DNA of 64,000 nt from Sphingomonas sp. Leaf34 (GTDB taxonomy: Bacteria > Pseudomonadota > Alphaproteobacteria > Sphingomonadales > Sphingomonadaceae): assembly GCF_001421805.1 (NCBI RefSeq), contig NZ_LMLC01000001.1:496001-560000 (forward strand), read 5' to 3'. The translations under genes and the position numbers were made by a program. This document shows positions 1-7,883 of the stretch, in pieces. Position 1 is the first letter of the stretch. Each line of letters opens with the position of its first letter. The notes beneath the pieces were generated by a model. That model was not told the DNA's origin. It saw only the letters and a list, made by a program, of their open reading frames with translations, and did not search any database.

Positions 1-72
1 CCGGCGGCCGATGACCGCTGGAACGGGCCGTTCCCGAGCTTCCTCAATGCCGTCATCGGAGGATATGAATGA
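1..72 (+). CDS. C-terminal end of an unidentified upstream protein (partial)
   Basis: Frame 1 is open from the window edge to a TGA at 70-72 and gives 23 residues ending FLNAVIGGYE. The TGA overlaps the ATG of the next gene as ATGA, the usual sign of a translationally coupled operon. A GGAGG-like tract just before the overlap would serve as ribosome binding site for the downstream gene. The fragment is too short to name a family; it could be chance coding, but the ATGA overlap argues for a real gene end. Confidence 0.55.
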   Translation, partial: PAADDRWNGPFPSFLNAVIGGYE

Positions 73-596
73 TGTCGATCAAGCGTCTTGCCACGCTCGC
101 GCTGCTCGCCACCGCCGTTGCAGCGCCTGCCGCGCCGCGCGGTGCGGTCTCGGCACCGCGGATCAGCACGACGAGCTTCGACCGGCTGCCGATGCCGCTG
201 CCGCTGCCCTATGACGAGAAGGCGAATGCCGACGCGCAGGTCGCGGCGGCACGGGCGCGCGCGGTGCGGTCGCACAAGCGGCTGCTGATCGATCTCGGCG
301 GCAACTGGTGCCTCGATTGCCGGCTGCTCGCGGGGACGATCGACCTTCCCGAGATGAAGCGGTTCGTCGACAGCAAGTTCGTCGTCGTCACGGTCGATAT
401 CGGCCGGTTCGACAAGAACGGGCAGGTCGCGGCACGCTACGGCGTCAAGGGGCGGCTGAAGGGCGTTCCCGCCGTGCTCGTGGTCGATCCGCGCAGCAAC
501 CGGTTGCTGAACGCGGGGCACGAGACCGAGCTGGCGGATGCGCGCTCGATGGGACCGCAAGCGCTGGCCGACTGGCTGGCGAAATGGGCGGCCTGA
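69..596 (+). CDS. Exported thioredoxin-fold protein
   Basis: A 175-residue protein with an N-terminal signal peptide (about residues 1-21, ending in an Ala/Pro-rich stretch) and a thioredoxin-like domain. The redox motif is C81-L-D-C84 inside GNWCLDC, and a GVPAVLVVDP segment near residue 140 matches the thioredoxin cis-proline region. It probably works in the periplasm on thiol-disulfide exchange; the partner is unknown. The start could be codon 1 or 2 of the tandem ATGATG. It overlaps the stop of the preceding frame by 4 bp, so the two are likely co-translated. The CLDC motif places it among thioredoxin_7/DUF255-like proteins rather than DsbA. A repeat array follows its stop. Confidence 0.85.
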   Translation: MMSIKRLATLALLATAVAAPAAPRGAVSAPRISTTSFDRLPMPLPLPYDEKANADAQVAAARARAVRSHKRLLIDLGGNWCLDCRLLAGTIDLPEMKRFVDSKFVVVTVDIGRFDKNGQVAARYGVKGRLKGVPAVLVVDPRSNRLLNAGHETELADARSMGPQALADWLAKWAA

Positions 597-673
597 TCGG
601 GGTTTGCTGACGGGTGCGGGGCTGGCTTTGGGCCGGCTCTTCACGTGTATTTGAGCGGGATTGCCGGGCTGCT

Positions 674-1478
674 GCCTGAGTCAGTGATAGTCGATGCGTT
701 CGACTTCGATGCCCGACTTGCCGTCGTCGCGACGAAAGTCAGGATCCAAGGTAGCAACCGCCAGCGCGCGGGGCTCTGGATCCTGCTCTTTTCAGAATGA
801 CGGGGGTGTTGGGGCTGGCGTAGCGGCCGTCGATCGGGTGCTCGACCGGCTGGGTGGTTTTCTTGGGTCGCGTTGCACTCGTATTTTTAGCGTCGACTGA
901 TGGTCGGTACATCCGGCGCGGCGCGCCCAACCTTTCGTCATCCTGACGAACCTCAGGACCCAGGATACCGACCGCCAGCGCGTGTGGCTCTGGGTCGTGA
1001 CTTTCGTCAGGATGACGGGGGTGTTGGGGTTGGCGTAGCGGTCGTCGATCGGGGGATCGACCGACTGGGTGGTTTACTCGGGCCGGGTTGCACTCGTGCT
1101 CTTAGCGTCGATTGATGGTCGGTACATCCGGCGCGCCATCCCCAACCTTCCGTCATCCTGACGAACGTCAGGACCCAGGATACCAATCGCAGCGTCCGTG
1201 GCTCTGGGTCCTGACGTTCGTCAGGATGACGGGGTTGGCTGGGGCTGGCGTCGTGGCCGCCGTTGGCTGCTCGACCGACTGGATATGTTTACTTGAGCGG
1301 CGTTGCACGCGTGCTGTTAGCGTCGACTGATGGCCGGTAGATCCGGCGCGCTACACCCAATCTTCCGTCATCCTCACGAACGTCAGGACCTAAGGTACCA
1401 ATCGCCAGCGTCCGTGGCTCTGGGTCCTGACGTTCGTCAGGATGACGGCGTTGGGTGGTGCCGGCGTGGCGGCGCCGC
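674..1478. repeat. Tandem array of 215-bp units, each with a palindromic element (family A)
   Basis: This 936-bp gap between convergent genes holds no credible gene. The junction block beginning AGCGTCGACTGATGG recurs at 889, 1104 and 1319, exactly 215 bp apart. Each unit carries one long imperfect palindrome (about 728-806, 937-1020, 1152-1230, 1368-1447) whose arms read GTCATCCTGACGAA and TTCGTCAGGATGAC around a CAGGACCCAGG / GGCTCTGGGTCCTG inner pair. The first copy is the most degenerate. Four short ORFs of about 70 codons repeat in step with the unit and are by-products of it. Single copies of the palindrome occur at 2243 and 18047. Confidence 0.9.
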
Positions 1479-1532
1479 CCGCGTGATCGTCCGGGCTGTG
1501 GCCACTCCCTCGACAAACGCTGCCCCTGCGTC

Positions 1533-2147
1533 CTACGCGGCTGTAGCCATTGCTGCGTCGTCCAAGGCGGCGGCGCGCAGATAGGCGGCGCGGTTCGTCA
1601 GGCGCGCGGCGTAGGCCACGAACGCGTCGCGCTTCGGGAGCCAGCCGAACTGCATGCCCCAGATCACCTGCGATCCGACATAGACGTCGGCGGCGGTGAA
1701 CCGCGCGCCGGCGATGTAGGGATGTGCGACGACCGCCTGTTCGAGCACGTCGATCACACGCTCGAAGCTACCATAGCCGATCATGCGTTGTTGCGCGGCA
1801 TCGGGCACGACGCCGAGCGCGCGGTTGCCGGTCGCGGCCTCGACCGGGCCGGCGGCGTAGAACAGCCAGCGATAATAATCGGCGCGTTCCTCGTCGCGGG
1901 GCGCGAGCTCGGCGTCGGGGAATGCCTCGGCGAGATACGCGCAGATCGCGGCGCATTCGGTCACGGTCTTGTGATTGTGGACGATCGCCGGAACCTTGGC
2001 CATCGGGTTGATCGACAGATACGGCTCGGCCTTCATCGTCGTGTCGTAGTCGAGGATGACCGTTTCATACTCCTCCTCGACCTCTTCGAGCATCCACCGC
2101 GCGATCCGGCCTCGCGACATCGGGTTGGTGTACAGGGTCAGCGTCAT
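1533..2147 (-). CDS. Glutathione S-transferase family protein
   Basis: A 204-residue cytosolic GST. The N-terminal thioredoxin-like domain runs from MTLTLYTNPMSRGR to about residue 80; V52-P53 in KVPAI is the cis-proline that holds the glutathione gamma-glutamyl backbone, and T-E-C-A-A-I (63-68) fills the E-S-x-A-I glutathione-binding position, with Cys replacing the usual Ser. The remainder is the all-helical C-terminal domain (FTAADVYVGSQ near residue 150 matches the N-capping box region). The start has a good AAGGAGAG ribosome site. The substrate cannot be inferred. It is transcribed toward the 215-bp repeat array and converges with the thioredoxin-like gene. Confidence 0.9.
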   Translation of the reverse strand: MTLTLYTNPMSRGRIARWMLEEVEEEYETVILDYDTTMKAEPYLSINPMAKVPAIVHNHKTVTECAAICAYLAEAFPDAELAPRDEERADYYRWLFYAAGPVEAATGNRALGVVPDAAQQRMIGYGSFERVIDVLEQAVVAHPYIAGARFTAADVYVGSQVIWGMQFGWLPKRDAFVAYAARLTNRAAYLRAAALDDAAMATAA

Positions 2148-2242
2148 GCGACTCTCCTTGAGAACGGATCGTGAACGATGGTCTCATGGAGGGATGGCGT
2201 CGTCAAGAGCGTGCGCGGCTGGAGGCTGCGGTGCGAACGTCC

Positions 2243-2326
2243 GTCATCCCAGGTTCGGCCCAGGGTCCAGAGCCAAGAACGATACCGCGCTTGGCTCTGG
2301 ATCCTGACTTTCGTCAGGATGACGGT
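2243..2326. repeat. Family A palindromic repeat, solitary copy
   Basis: A palindrome with outer arms GTCATCC and CAGGATGAC and inner arms around GGCTCTGG, related to the elements in the 1-kb tandem array. It ends about 5 bp from the stop codon of the minus-strand dienelactone hydrolase, so it would form the 3' end of that mRNA. The left arm is diverged from the consensus. Confidence 0.8.
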
Positions 2327-2330
2327 TTCC

Positions 2331-3200
2331 TTAGACCAGCGCCTTGTCGAACAGGGCGAGCATGCGCGCCCAGGCCTTGTCCGCCTGGGCTGCGTTGTAG
2401 ACCTTCGAGTCGGGCGGGCACCAGCCGTGCATCGTGCCGGCATACACCTCGATCTCGGCGGGAAGCTTTGCCGCGGCGAAGGCCGTGCGCAGCGTGTCCT
2501 TCTCGGTGGGGGCGCGGGCGTCGTCGTTGGCGGCGATCGCGATGAGGTAGCGGCCCTTCAGCTGCGGGATCAGCAGATGCGGGCTGTCGGGCGTGTCGGT
2601 GACGAAGCCACCGCCATGGAACGTGGCGCCCGCGCGGATCCGGTTCGAGACCGCCGCCGCGGTGCGCAGGACCATCGGGCCGCCCATGCAATAGCCGGTG
2701 GTGGCCAGCCCGCGCTTGCGATCGGTCTGCGGTTGCGCGTCGATGAACGCGGTGAAGGCCTTTGCGTCACGGACCGTGCCGTCGGCGGTGAGCGCGTCGC
2801 GGAACGGCGCGATGCGCGCGCGGACGGCGGGCTGGTCGTAGGACTCGCCGGGCTTCAGGAACGGCGCCTTGGTCGAGCGGTAGAACTGGTTGACGACGAG
2901 CACCGCATAGCCCGATTGCGCGAGCCGGTCGGCCATCTGGCGGAAGGCGGGCCGCAGGCCCATGACGTCCGGCCAGATCAGCACGCCGGGGTGCTTGCCG
3001 GTGGCGGGCGCGACGAAATAGGCGTCGGCCTTGCCGTCGGGGGTGGTGATCGACACATCGCGGCCCTTGATGACCGCGGCGTTGGCAGGGGCGGGCAGCA
3101 GCATCGTCAGCCCCATCGCACCGGTCATCACGCCGAACTGACGGCGCGAGACGCCAGCCAGATAGGCTTCGTTATCGTCTGCGGTATGCTCGTCGCACAT
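2331..3200 (-). CDS. Dienelactone hydrolase family protein with Tat signal
   Basis: 289 residues from the ATG at 3200, which has a GAGGAT site 7 bases upstream. Residues 18-22 read SRRQF followed by a hydrophobic run ending ANAA, a twin-arginine export signal, so the enzyme is likely periplasmic. The alpha/beta hydrolase core has the dienelactone-hydrolase nucleophile C171 in GYCMGG, an acid in ANDD (226-227) and H258 in TMHGWC, a complete Cys-Asp-His triad. Family members hydrolyse cyclic esters such as dienelactone; the true substrate is unknown. A longer frame to 3263 exists but its extra residues look non-coding. The upstream MBL-fold gene ends 35 bp before this start, so the two may be co-transcribed. 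Confidence 0.9.
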   Translation of the reverse strand: MCDEHTADDNEAYLAGVSRRQFGVMTGAMGLTMLLPAPANAAVIKGRDVSITTPDGKADAYFVAPATGKHPGVLIWPDVMGLRPAFRQMADRLAQSGYAVLVVNQFYRSTKAPFLKPGESYDQPAVRARIAPFRDALTADGTVRDAKAFTAFIDAQPQTDRKRGLATTGYCMGGPMVLRTAAAVSNRIRAGATFHGGGFVTDTPDSPHLLIPQLKGRYLIAIAANDDARAPTEKDTLRTAFAAAKLPAEIEVYAGTMHGWCPPDSKVYNAAQADKAWARMLALFDKALV

Positions 3201-3234
3201 GGGGCTATCCTCTTGTATTTGACCGCATGCTAAC

Positions 3235-4299
3235 TCAGGTCGCGCGCCACCACCACACGCCATCGTGCGTTTCGCGCGCGGCGCGCCCCTCGACCTCGAG
3301 GCGGCGGAGATGCGCGAGTGCCTCGCCGGTCGCCATGCCGAGCACGTCGGGACCGATCGCGCGGCGGAAGAGGCGGCCGAAACAGTCGACCGCGCGGCGG
3401 GGTTGGGCGAGGAAGACGGCGAGTTCGTCGAGTCGCTCGCGGTGCTCGCGGTCCATCGCGTCGAGGCGCGTGTGGAGGCCGGTGAACGGGTCGCCGTGGC
3501 CGGGCAGGACGAGCAGGTCGGCGGGAAGCGTCTTCAGCTTGGCGATCGAGGCGAACCATTCGCCCAGCGGGTCGGCGTTCGGTTCGGTGACGCCGAGCGA
3601 GACGTTGGGGCTGATCCGCGGGAGGACCTGATCGCCGGCGATCAGGATACCGCCGGCCTCGTCGAGCAGGCACGCATGTTCGGGGCTGTGGCCGGAGCCG
3701 GTGACGACCCGCCAGTCGCGCGTGCCGATGGTAAGCGCGTCGCCGTCCTCGATGCGCGTATAGCTGAGCGGGAGCGGGGTGATGATCTTCCGGAAGCCGG
3801 CCCAGCCCTTGGCGGTGGCGTGGTCGATCTGCGCGGCGTCCCAGCCTGCGGCGTGCCAGAAGGCGCGCATCTCGGGCGGGACCGAGTCGCGCGCGTCGGC
3901 GGCGAGCATGCGCGCGGTCAGCCATTCGGCTCGGGTCATGACGAGTGGTGCTGCGTGGTGGTCACACATCCAGCCGGCGAGGCCGATGTGATCGGGATGA
4001 AAGTGCGTGCCGATCATTTGCGTGATGCGGACGCCGGCCTTCGGTCCTGCGAACACCGCCTTCCAGGCGTCGCGCGCGGGGGCCGTGTTCATGCCGGTGT
4101 CGACGAGTGCGTCGCCATCGCCATCGGCGAGCAGCCAGCAGTTCACGTGTCTCAGCGGGCCGGGGATATGGAGGCGGACCCAGTCAATCCCGGGCGCGAC
4201 CTGCATCGTGCCGCCGCTGGCAGGCTCTGCGCCGCCGAACGGGTAGGTCAGGCCCTTGTGGCTGGTCGGTGCGAACGCGGTGTCGGGTTGGGTGGCCAT
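3235..4299 (-). CDS. MBL-fold metallo-hydrolase
   Basis: 354 residues with the metallo-beta-lactamase fold. The metal-binding signature is H99-F-H101-P-D103-H104; a second histidine site lies in the GSGHSPEH stretch and further ligands in AGDQVLP and PGHGDP. The C-terminal helical region, with EALAHLRRLEVEGRA, resembles the beta-lactamase-associated winged-helix tail found in LACTB2/hydrolase-type MBL proteins. It probably acts in the cytoplasm on a thioester, lactone or similar substrate, which I cannot specify. It lies upstream of the dienelactone hydrolase on the same strand. No clear Shine-Dalgarno precedes the ATG. Confidence 0.88.
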   Translation of the reverse strand: MATQPDTAFAPTSHKGLTYPFGGAEPASGGTMQVAPGIDWVRLHIPGPLRHVNCWLLADGDGDALVDTGMNTAPARDAWKAVFAGPKAGVRITQMIGTHFHPDHIGLAGWMCDHHAAPLVMTRAEWLTARMLAADARDSVPPEMRAFWHAAGWDAAQIDHATAKGWAGFRKIITPLPLSYTRIEDGDALTIGTRDWRVVTGSGHSPEHACLLDEAGGILIAGDQVLPRISPNVSLGVTEPNADPLGEWFASIAKLKTLPADLLVLPGHGDPFTGLHTRLDAMDREHRERLDELAVFLAQPRRAVDCFGRLFRRAIGPDVLGMATGEALAHLRRLEVEGRAARETHDGVWWWRAT

Positions 4300-4356
4300 G
4301 CGTTGCGGTTAGCAACTGGTCGGCGCGGGAGATAGTGGTCCCGGCCGCTCTTACTT

Positions 4357-4484
4357 AATCCTCCCCCGCCAGGGGGAGATGGCGCCGAAGGCGTCGGAGG
4401 GGGAGGACACGCAACAGGCGTTTCCCTTCCCTCCCCCTCCGTCAGGCTGCGCCTGCCACCTCCCCCTGGCGGGGGAGGATTTTT
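4357..4484. repeat. Family D palindromic repeat
   Basis: A 128-bp imperfect palindrome. It opens CCTCCCCCGCCAGGGGGAG and closes CTCCCCCTGGCGGGGGAGG, with a second nested pair (GGCGCCGAAGGCG and CGTCAGGCTGCGCCTG). A second copy lies at about 36990-37114. It is 17 bp beyond the stop of the minus-strand trcR gene, so it would be the 3' end of that transcript. Confidence 0.9.
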
Positions 4485-4500
4485 AAGGCGGGTTAAACGC

Positions 4501-5178
4501 TCAGCGCTTGAAGGGGTCGTCGAAGAGCGGCTTGACGGGGAGGACGCCGCCGTCCGCGACGAACTGCGCGTCCGCGGCCGCCTGCGTGCGTTCGGCGCGA
4601 AGCTGCTGGAGCAAGACTTCGCGGTCGCCTTCGAGGCGGGTGTCGGTCGGGGCTTCCATGCCCGCCGCCTTGGCCGCCTTGGCCACCGCCGCGTCGAGCT
4701 CGCGCTGCGAGGTCAGGCCGAGCGTGACGGGATCCTTCGGCGTGATGTTGGCGATGTTCCAGTGGCTGCGGTCGCGGATCGCGGCGATCGTCGTGCGAGT
4801 CGTGCCGATCAGCAGCGAGATCGCGCCGTCGGTGATCTCCGGGTGATTGCGGATGATCCACGAAATACCGTCGGGCTTGTCCTGGCGCTTCGAGACCGGC
4901 GTGTAGCGCGGGCCCTTGGTGCGGCGGACCTGCTCCGGGCCCTTGATCATCTTGAGCTGGTAATCGGGATCGGCAGCACCCTTGTCGATCTCGTCCTGCG
5001 TCACTTCGTGCGCGCGGACGGGATCGCGACCGGTGAGCTTGGTCGAGGTGGTGTCGTCGGCGATCGCCTGGATCTCAAGGATGTGCAGACCGCAAAAGTC
5101 CGCGATCTGCTCAAAGCTAAGCGCGGTATTATCGACCATCCAGGCGGCGGTCGCGTGGGGCATGAGCGGCTGGGCCAC
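4501..5178 (-). CDS. trcR: DUF1013 cell-cycle transcriptional regulator TrcR
   Basis: A 225-residue protein of the alphaproteobacterial DUF1013 family, whose Caulobacter member TrcR is a transcription regulator acting with RNA polymerase. Recognisable parts are the opening segment TAAWMVDNTALSFEQIADFC (about residues 10-29), IRNHPEITDGAISLLIGTTR in the middle, a helix-turn-helix-like segment, and HWNIANITPKDPVTLGL. I place the start at the GTG at 5178 because GGAG lies 8 bases before it; a frame to an ATG at 5232 would translate through a hairpin. The neighbour upstream is a glycosyltransferase separated by that hairpin. The charged C-terminal tail is low in complexity. Confidence 0.9.
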   Translation of the reverse strand: MAQPLMPHATAAWMVDNTALSFEQIADFCGLHILEIQAIADDTTSTKLTGRDPVRAHEVTQDEIDKGAADPDYQLKMIKGPEQVRRTKGPRYTPVSKRQDKPDGISWIIRNHPEITDGAISLLIGTTRTTIAAIRDRSHWNIANITPKDPVTLGLTSQRELDAAVAKAAKAAGMEAPTDTRLEGDREVLLQQLRAERTQAAADAQFVADGGVLPVKPLFDDPFKR

Positions 5179-5190
5179 GGCGGGAACTCC

Positions 5191-5226
5191 GTAAAAATAG
5201 AAAGGGCCGCCCCTTTCGGAGCGGCC
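5191..5226 (-). terminator. Hairpin with U-run between the glycosyltransferase gene and trcR
   Basis: On the minus strand GGCCGCTCC-GAAA-GGGGCGGCC forms a 9-bp stem (one G-U pair) with a GNRA-type tetraloop, followed by CTTTCTATTTTTA. That is a textbook intrinsic terminator for the glycosyltransferase mRNA. It ends about 12 bases before the trcR GTG, so a promoter for trcR must lie upstream of or inside it. It may therefore also act as a leader attenuator. Confidence 0.8.
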
Positions 5227-5277
5227 TGACATGACACAGACTTAGTGCGCGCGACGCCATCAGGCAAGCGATCAAGC

Positions 5278-6300
5278 TCAGGCCGCCAACAGCGCCCTTT
5301 CCAGGGGCACGAGCGCGTGGAGGAACTGGCGCGCGCTGGCGGGCCAGCTGGAGCGCGCAGCATAGGCGGCGCAGGTGACGCGGTTGCGCGTGAGTGCGGT
5401 GGCGATCGCGGTGTCGAGGTCATCGTGCATCGCGCCGACGCGGTCGTCGAGGACGTCGATCGGGCCGGTGACCGGGTAGGCGGCGACGGGCGTGCCACAG
5501 GCGAGCGCTTCGATCATGACGAGGCCGAACGTGTCGGTGCGGCTGGGGAAGACAAGGACGTCGGCGGTGCGATAGGCGGCCGCCAGGTCGAGCCCTGCGC
5601 GCTGGCCGAGAAAGACCGCGTCGGGGAAGCGACGCATGAGCGTGGCGCGGGCGGGGCCTTCGCCGACGACGACCTTGGTGCCGGGGTGCGCGGAAGAGAG
5701 GAACGCCTCGATGTTCTTCTCGACGGCGACCCGGCCGACATAGAGCTGGATCGGGCCGGGTAGCGCTGCCATCTCGGGATCGCGCGCGCCGTCATAGCCA
5801 AACTGCGCGAAGTCGACGCCCCTGCCCCATTCGCGGACCTGATGCAGGCCCTGGTCCGCCAGCGTCCTGGCGACCGAGGGGGTGGAGACGAGAATCGACT
5901 GCGCGGGGCGATGGAACCAGCGGATGTAGCGCCAGATCCAGTCGGGGTTCGCGCCGGTCCGGGCAGCGATATAGTCGGGGAACTGCGTGTGATAGGCGGT
6001 GGTGAACGGGAGCGCGCGGGCCATGCACCAGGTGCGGGCGGCGAGGCAGACCGGGCCTTCGGTGGCGAGGTGGATCGCATCGGCGCCGAAGCGCGCCAGC
6101 ATGCGACCGACCGCGCCGGACCGCGCGAAGGCGAGGCGGATCTCGGGATAGGTCGGGCATGGCATCGAAGCGAAGCGCTCGGGGGACACCACCAGGACCT
6201 GATGCCCGATCGCTTCGAGCTCGCGCTGAACCGCCTGGAGAGTGCGGACGACGCCGTTGACTTGCGGGCTCCAGGCGTCGGTGACGATCGCGATACGCAT
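5278..6300 (-). CDS. Family 4-type glycosyltransferase (lipid/envelope sugar transfer likely)
   Basis: 340 residues with the GT-B fold. The N-terminal MRIAIVTDAWSPQVNGVVRT is the signature of glycosyltransferase family 4 enzymes of the SQDG/mannosyl type; TAYHTQFPDYI and the acceptor-side histidine follow. The C-terminal Rossmann domain contains the phosphate-binding segment YVGRVAVEKNIEAFL (about 178-192) and the E-x7-E nucleotide-sugar motif within SRTDTFGLVMIEALACGTP. It would transfer a sugar from a nucleotide-sugar to a lipid or polysaccharide acceptor at the inner membrane. A GGAGA site precedes the start. The next gene upstream is a metallophosphoesterase, a pairing common in alphaproteobacteria. 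The shortened C-terminus is usual for this subgroup. Confidence 0.9.
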   Translation of the reverse strand: MRIAIVTDAWSPQVNGVVRTLQAVQRELEAIGHQVLVVSPERFASMPCPTYPEIRLAFARSGAVGRMLARFGADAIHLATEGPVCLAARTWCMARALPFTTAYHTQFPDYIAARTGANPDWIWRYIRWFHRPAQSILVSTPSVARTLADQGLHQVREWGRGVDFAQFGYDGARDPEMAALPGPIQLYVGRVAVEKNIEAFLSSAHPGTKVVVGEGPARATLMRRFPDAVFLGQRAGLDLAAAYRTADVLVFPSRTDTFGLVMIEALACGTPVAAYPVTGPIDVLDDRVGAMHDDLDTAIATALTRNRVTCAAYAARSSWPASARQFLHALVPLERALLAA

Positions 6301-6317
6301 CTGTCTTCTCCTGCAGG

Positions 6318-6457
6318 CCCTCTCCCATCGGGGAGAGGGAGGGGCCCGGCCGGCGCAGCCGGGTGGAAGGGTGAGGGCACGCTTTTCGCTAGCGCCGTGG
6401 ACTTGCCTTCACCCGCGCCGCTGACGCGGCCTGCCCTCTCCCCACGGGGGAGAGGGT
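6318..6457. repeat. Family E palindromic repeat
   Basis: A 140-bp element bounded by CCCTCTCCCATCGGGGAGAGGG and CCCTCTCCCCACGGGGGAGAGGG, each itself a hairpin, with an inner GGTGAGGGCA / CTTCACCC pair. A second copy is at about 25190-25291. It lies 6 bp beyond the stop of the minus-strand metallophosphoesterase gene. Confidence 0.88.
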
Positions 6458-6462
6458 TCAGG

Positions 6463-7347
6463 TCAGGCGGCTAGCGTTACGACCTTGTCCCGCTCGCGCG
6501 CGGCGATCTCGTCGGCCCAGTGGAGCAGCTCCATGCGGCCGTCGAAATGCTCGACCAGCGCGGTGCAGCCTTCGACCCAGTCGCCGTCGTTGTAATAGGC
6601 GATGCCGGCGATCTCGCGCATTTCGGCGGTGTGGATATGCCCGCAGACGACGCCCTCGACGCCACGGACGCCCGCCGCATGCGCGACGACTTCCTCGAAG
6701 TGCGAGATGAAGGCGACCGCATTCTTGACCTTGGCTTTCGCGTGCTTCGACAGCGACCAATAGGGCATCCCCAGCCGCCGCCGCGCGCCGTTGACCCAGC
6801 GGTTGAGCCCCATCAGCATCGTGTAGGCGGCGTCGCCGATATGCGCGACCCAGCGGTGCGCGAGCGTGATCGCATCGAACTCGTCGCCGTGGAGCACGAG
6901 CAAGCGGCGGCCGTCGGCGGTCTCGTGGATCGCCTTGCGCCGGATCGAGATGCCGCCGAAGTCGAGACCCGAATATTGGCGGAACACCTCGTCGTGGTTG
7001 CCGGGGATGTAGACGACGCGGGTGCCGCGCTTGGCACGCTTGAGCAGGCGCCAGAGGACGTCGTTGTGTGCGGCGGGCCAGTAGAATTTCTTCTTGAGCC
7101 GCCAGCCGTCGATCATGTCGCCGACGAGATACATCGTCTCGCTGTCGACGTGATCGAGAAAGTCGTTGAGCATGCCTGCGTTGCAGCCGCGCGTGCCGAG
7201 ATGGACGTCAGAGATCCAGATCGTCCGGTACTGGCGGCGTTCGACCACCGGCTCTGGCTCGGCAGGCCGCGAGTGGATGAAGTCGGCGATATCGGCAATG
7301 TCGGCGCCACCGATAGCCAATGGCGGAAACGTCGTGACGGCGTTCAT
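6463..7347 (-). CDS. LpxH-like UDP-2,3-diacylglucosamine diphosphatase / metallophosphoesterase
   Basis: 294 residues from the ATG at 7347 (GGGG eight bases upstream). The calcineurin-like metallophosphoesterase motifs are all present: D47-x-H49 in SDVHLG, GDMIDGW with D77, GNHDE at 116-120, LHGDEFD, and C-G-H-I-H-T near the C-terminus. The family is annotated as LpxH-like and hydrolyses the pyrophosphate of UDP-diacylglucosamine in lipid A synthesis, but this longer alphaproteobacterial form with an adjacent glycosyltransferase may act on another nucleotide-linked lipid precursor. It probably works at the cytoplasmic face of the inner membrane. A TTG at 7362 would add five residues and is less likely. 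Confidence 0.87.
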   Translation of the reverse strand: MNAVTTFPPLAIGGADIADIADFIHSRPAEPEPVVERRQYRTIWISDVHLGTRGCNAGMLNDFLDHVDSETMYLVGDMIDGWRLKKKFYWPAAHNDVLWRLLKRAKRGTRVVYIPGNHDEVFRQYSGLDFGGISIRRKAIHETADGRRLLVLHGDEFDAITLAHRWVAHIGDAAYTMLMGLNRWVNGARRRLGMPYWSLSKHAKAKVKNAVAFISHFEEVVAHAAGVRGVEGVVCGHIHTAEMREIAGIAYYNDGDWVEGCTALVEHFDGRMELLHWADEIAARERDKVVTLAA

Positions 7348-7694
7348 GGCGTTACCCCGCAAGTCTATCCCTTGGCGATGGTATAGCCGACCATTGTGAC
7401 AGCGTGGTCGCAGTCCGGTGACCGTTCCAAGTCACTGGTGCGGTTGCCCGCGTCTACACTGACGAAACGGAAGACGCTCGCGGTCTGCGCGGGTGTTACT
7501 GGCAGAAGAACGGGCGAAGTCGATGTGGCGATCGCCCCCGGCGGGGAAGAATTGCCTGAAAGCGATTGTCGCAACGCCGGTCTGTCCCCTCATGTTGCCG
7601 CGAGAGCTCGGGATCCAGTCTGTGCTCCCGCCTTCGCGGGAGAACAAGGGTTTGCGGGCGGCGTTTCGGACACGCTGATCCGGATGCAAGCCCC

Positions 7695-7797
7695 CACCCC
7701 GGCGAAGGCCGGGGCCCAATCGGGAAGGTCGCCGTCACGGACAACTGCGCTCGATGGGCAGCGTCCCCCAACTGGGCCCCGGCCTTCGCCGGGGTGG
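7695..7797. repeat. Family B palindromic repeat in a 536-bp gene-free gap
   Basis: Arms CACCCCGGCGAAGGCCGGGG and its complement, near-perfect over about 25 bp, flank a centre with CCCAATCGGGAAGGTCGC and GTCCCCCAACTGGG. Other copies are at 19181, 24749, 31461 and 60991. The gap 7348-7883 also holds a small CCCGCCTTCGCGGGAG hairpin near 7632. I see no supportable gene; the short ORFs there lack recognisable domains and run through the repeat. The element sits 87 bp beyond the quinone oxidoreductase stop codon. Confidence 0.9.
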
Positions 7798-7883
7798 TGC
7801 GCTGGACGGGTGTCGGCCGTCGAACGGCGATACCCCGGCCTTGGCGACCGTGACGGGGGGCGAGTGCCCCCGTCACGGCGTCG

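Noticed and set aside
674..1478. Possible CRISPR array
   Set aside because: Period is 215 bp with repeated sequence throughout rather than short direct repeats with unique spacers, and there are no cas genes in the window.
694..1584. Four similar ~70-codon ORFs in tandem
   Set aside because: They repeat because the underlying 215-bp DNA unit repeats; each includes both arms of the palindrome, they change frame relation to it, and no ribosome sites are seen.
1455..2174. 239-codon plus-strand ORF over the glutathione S-transferase
   Set aside because: Antisense to a clear GST with a good ribosome site; no domain of its own.
7365..7880. Small ORFs between the metallophosphoesterase and quinone oxidoreductase
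   Set aside because: They pass through a palindromic repeat, lack domains, and have no ribosome sites.
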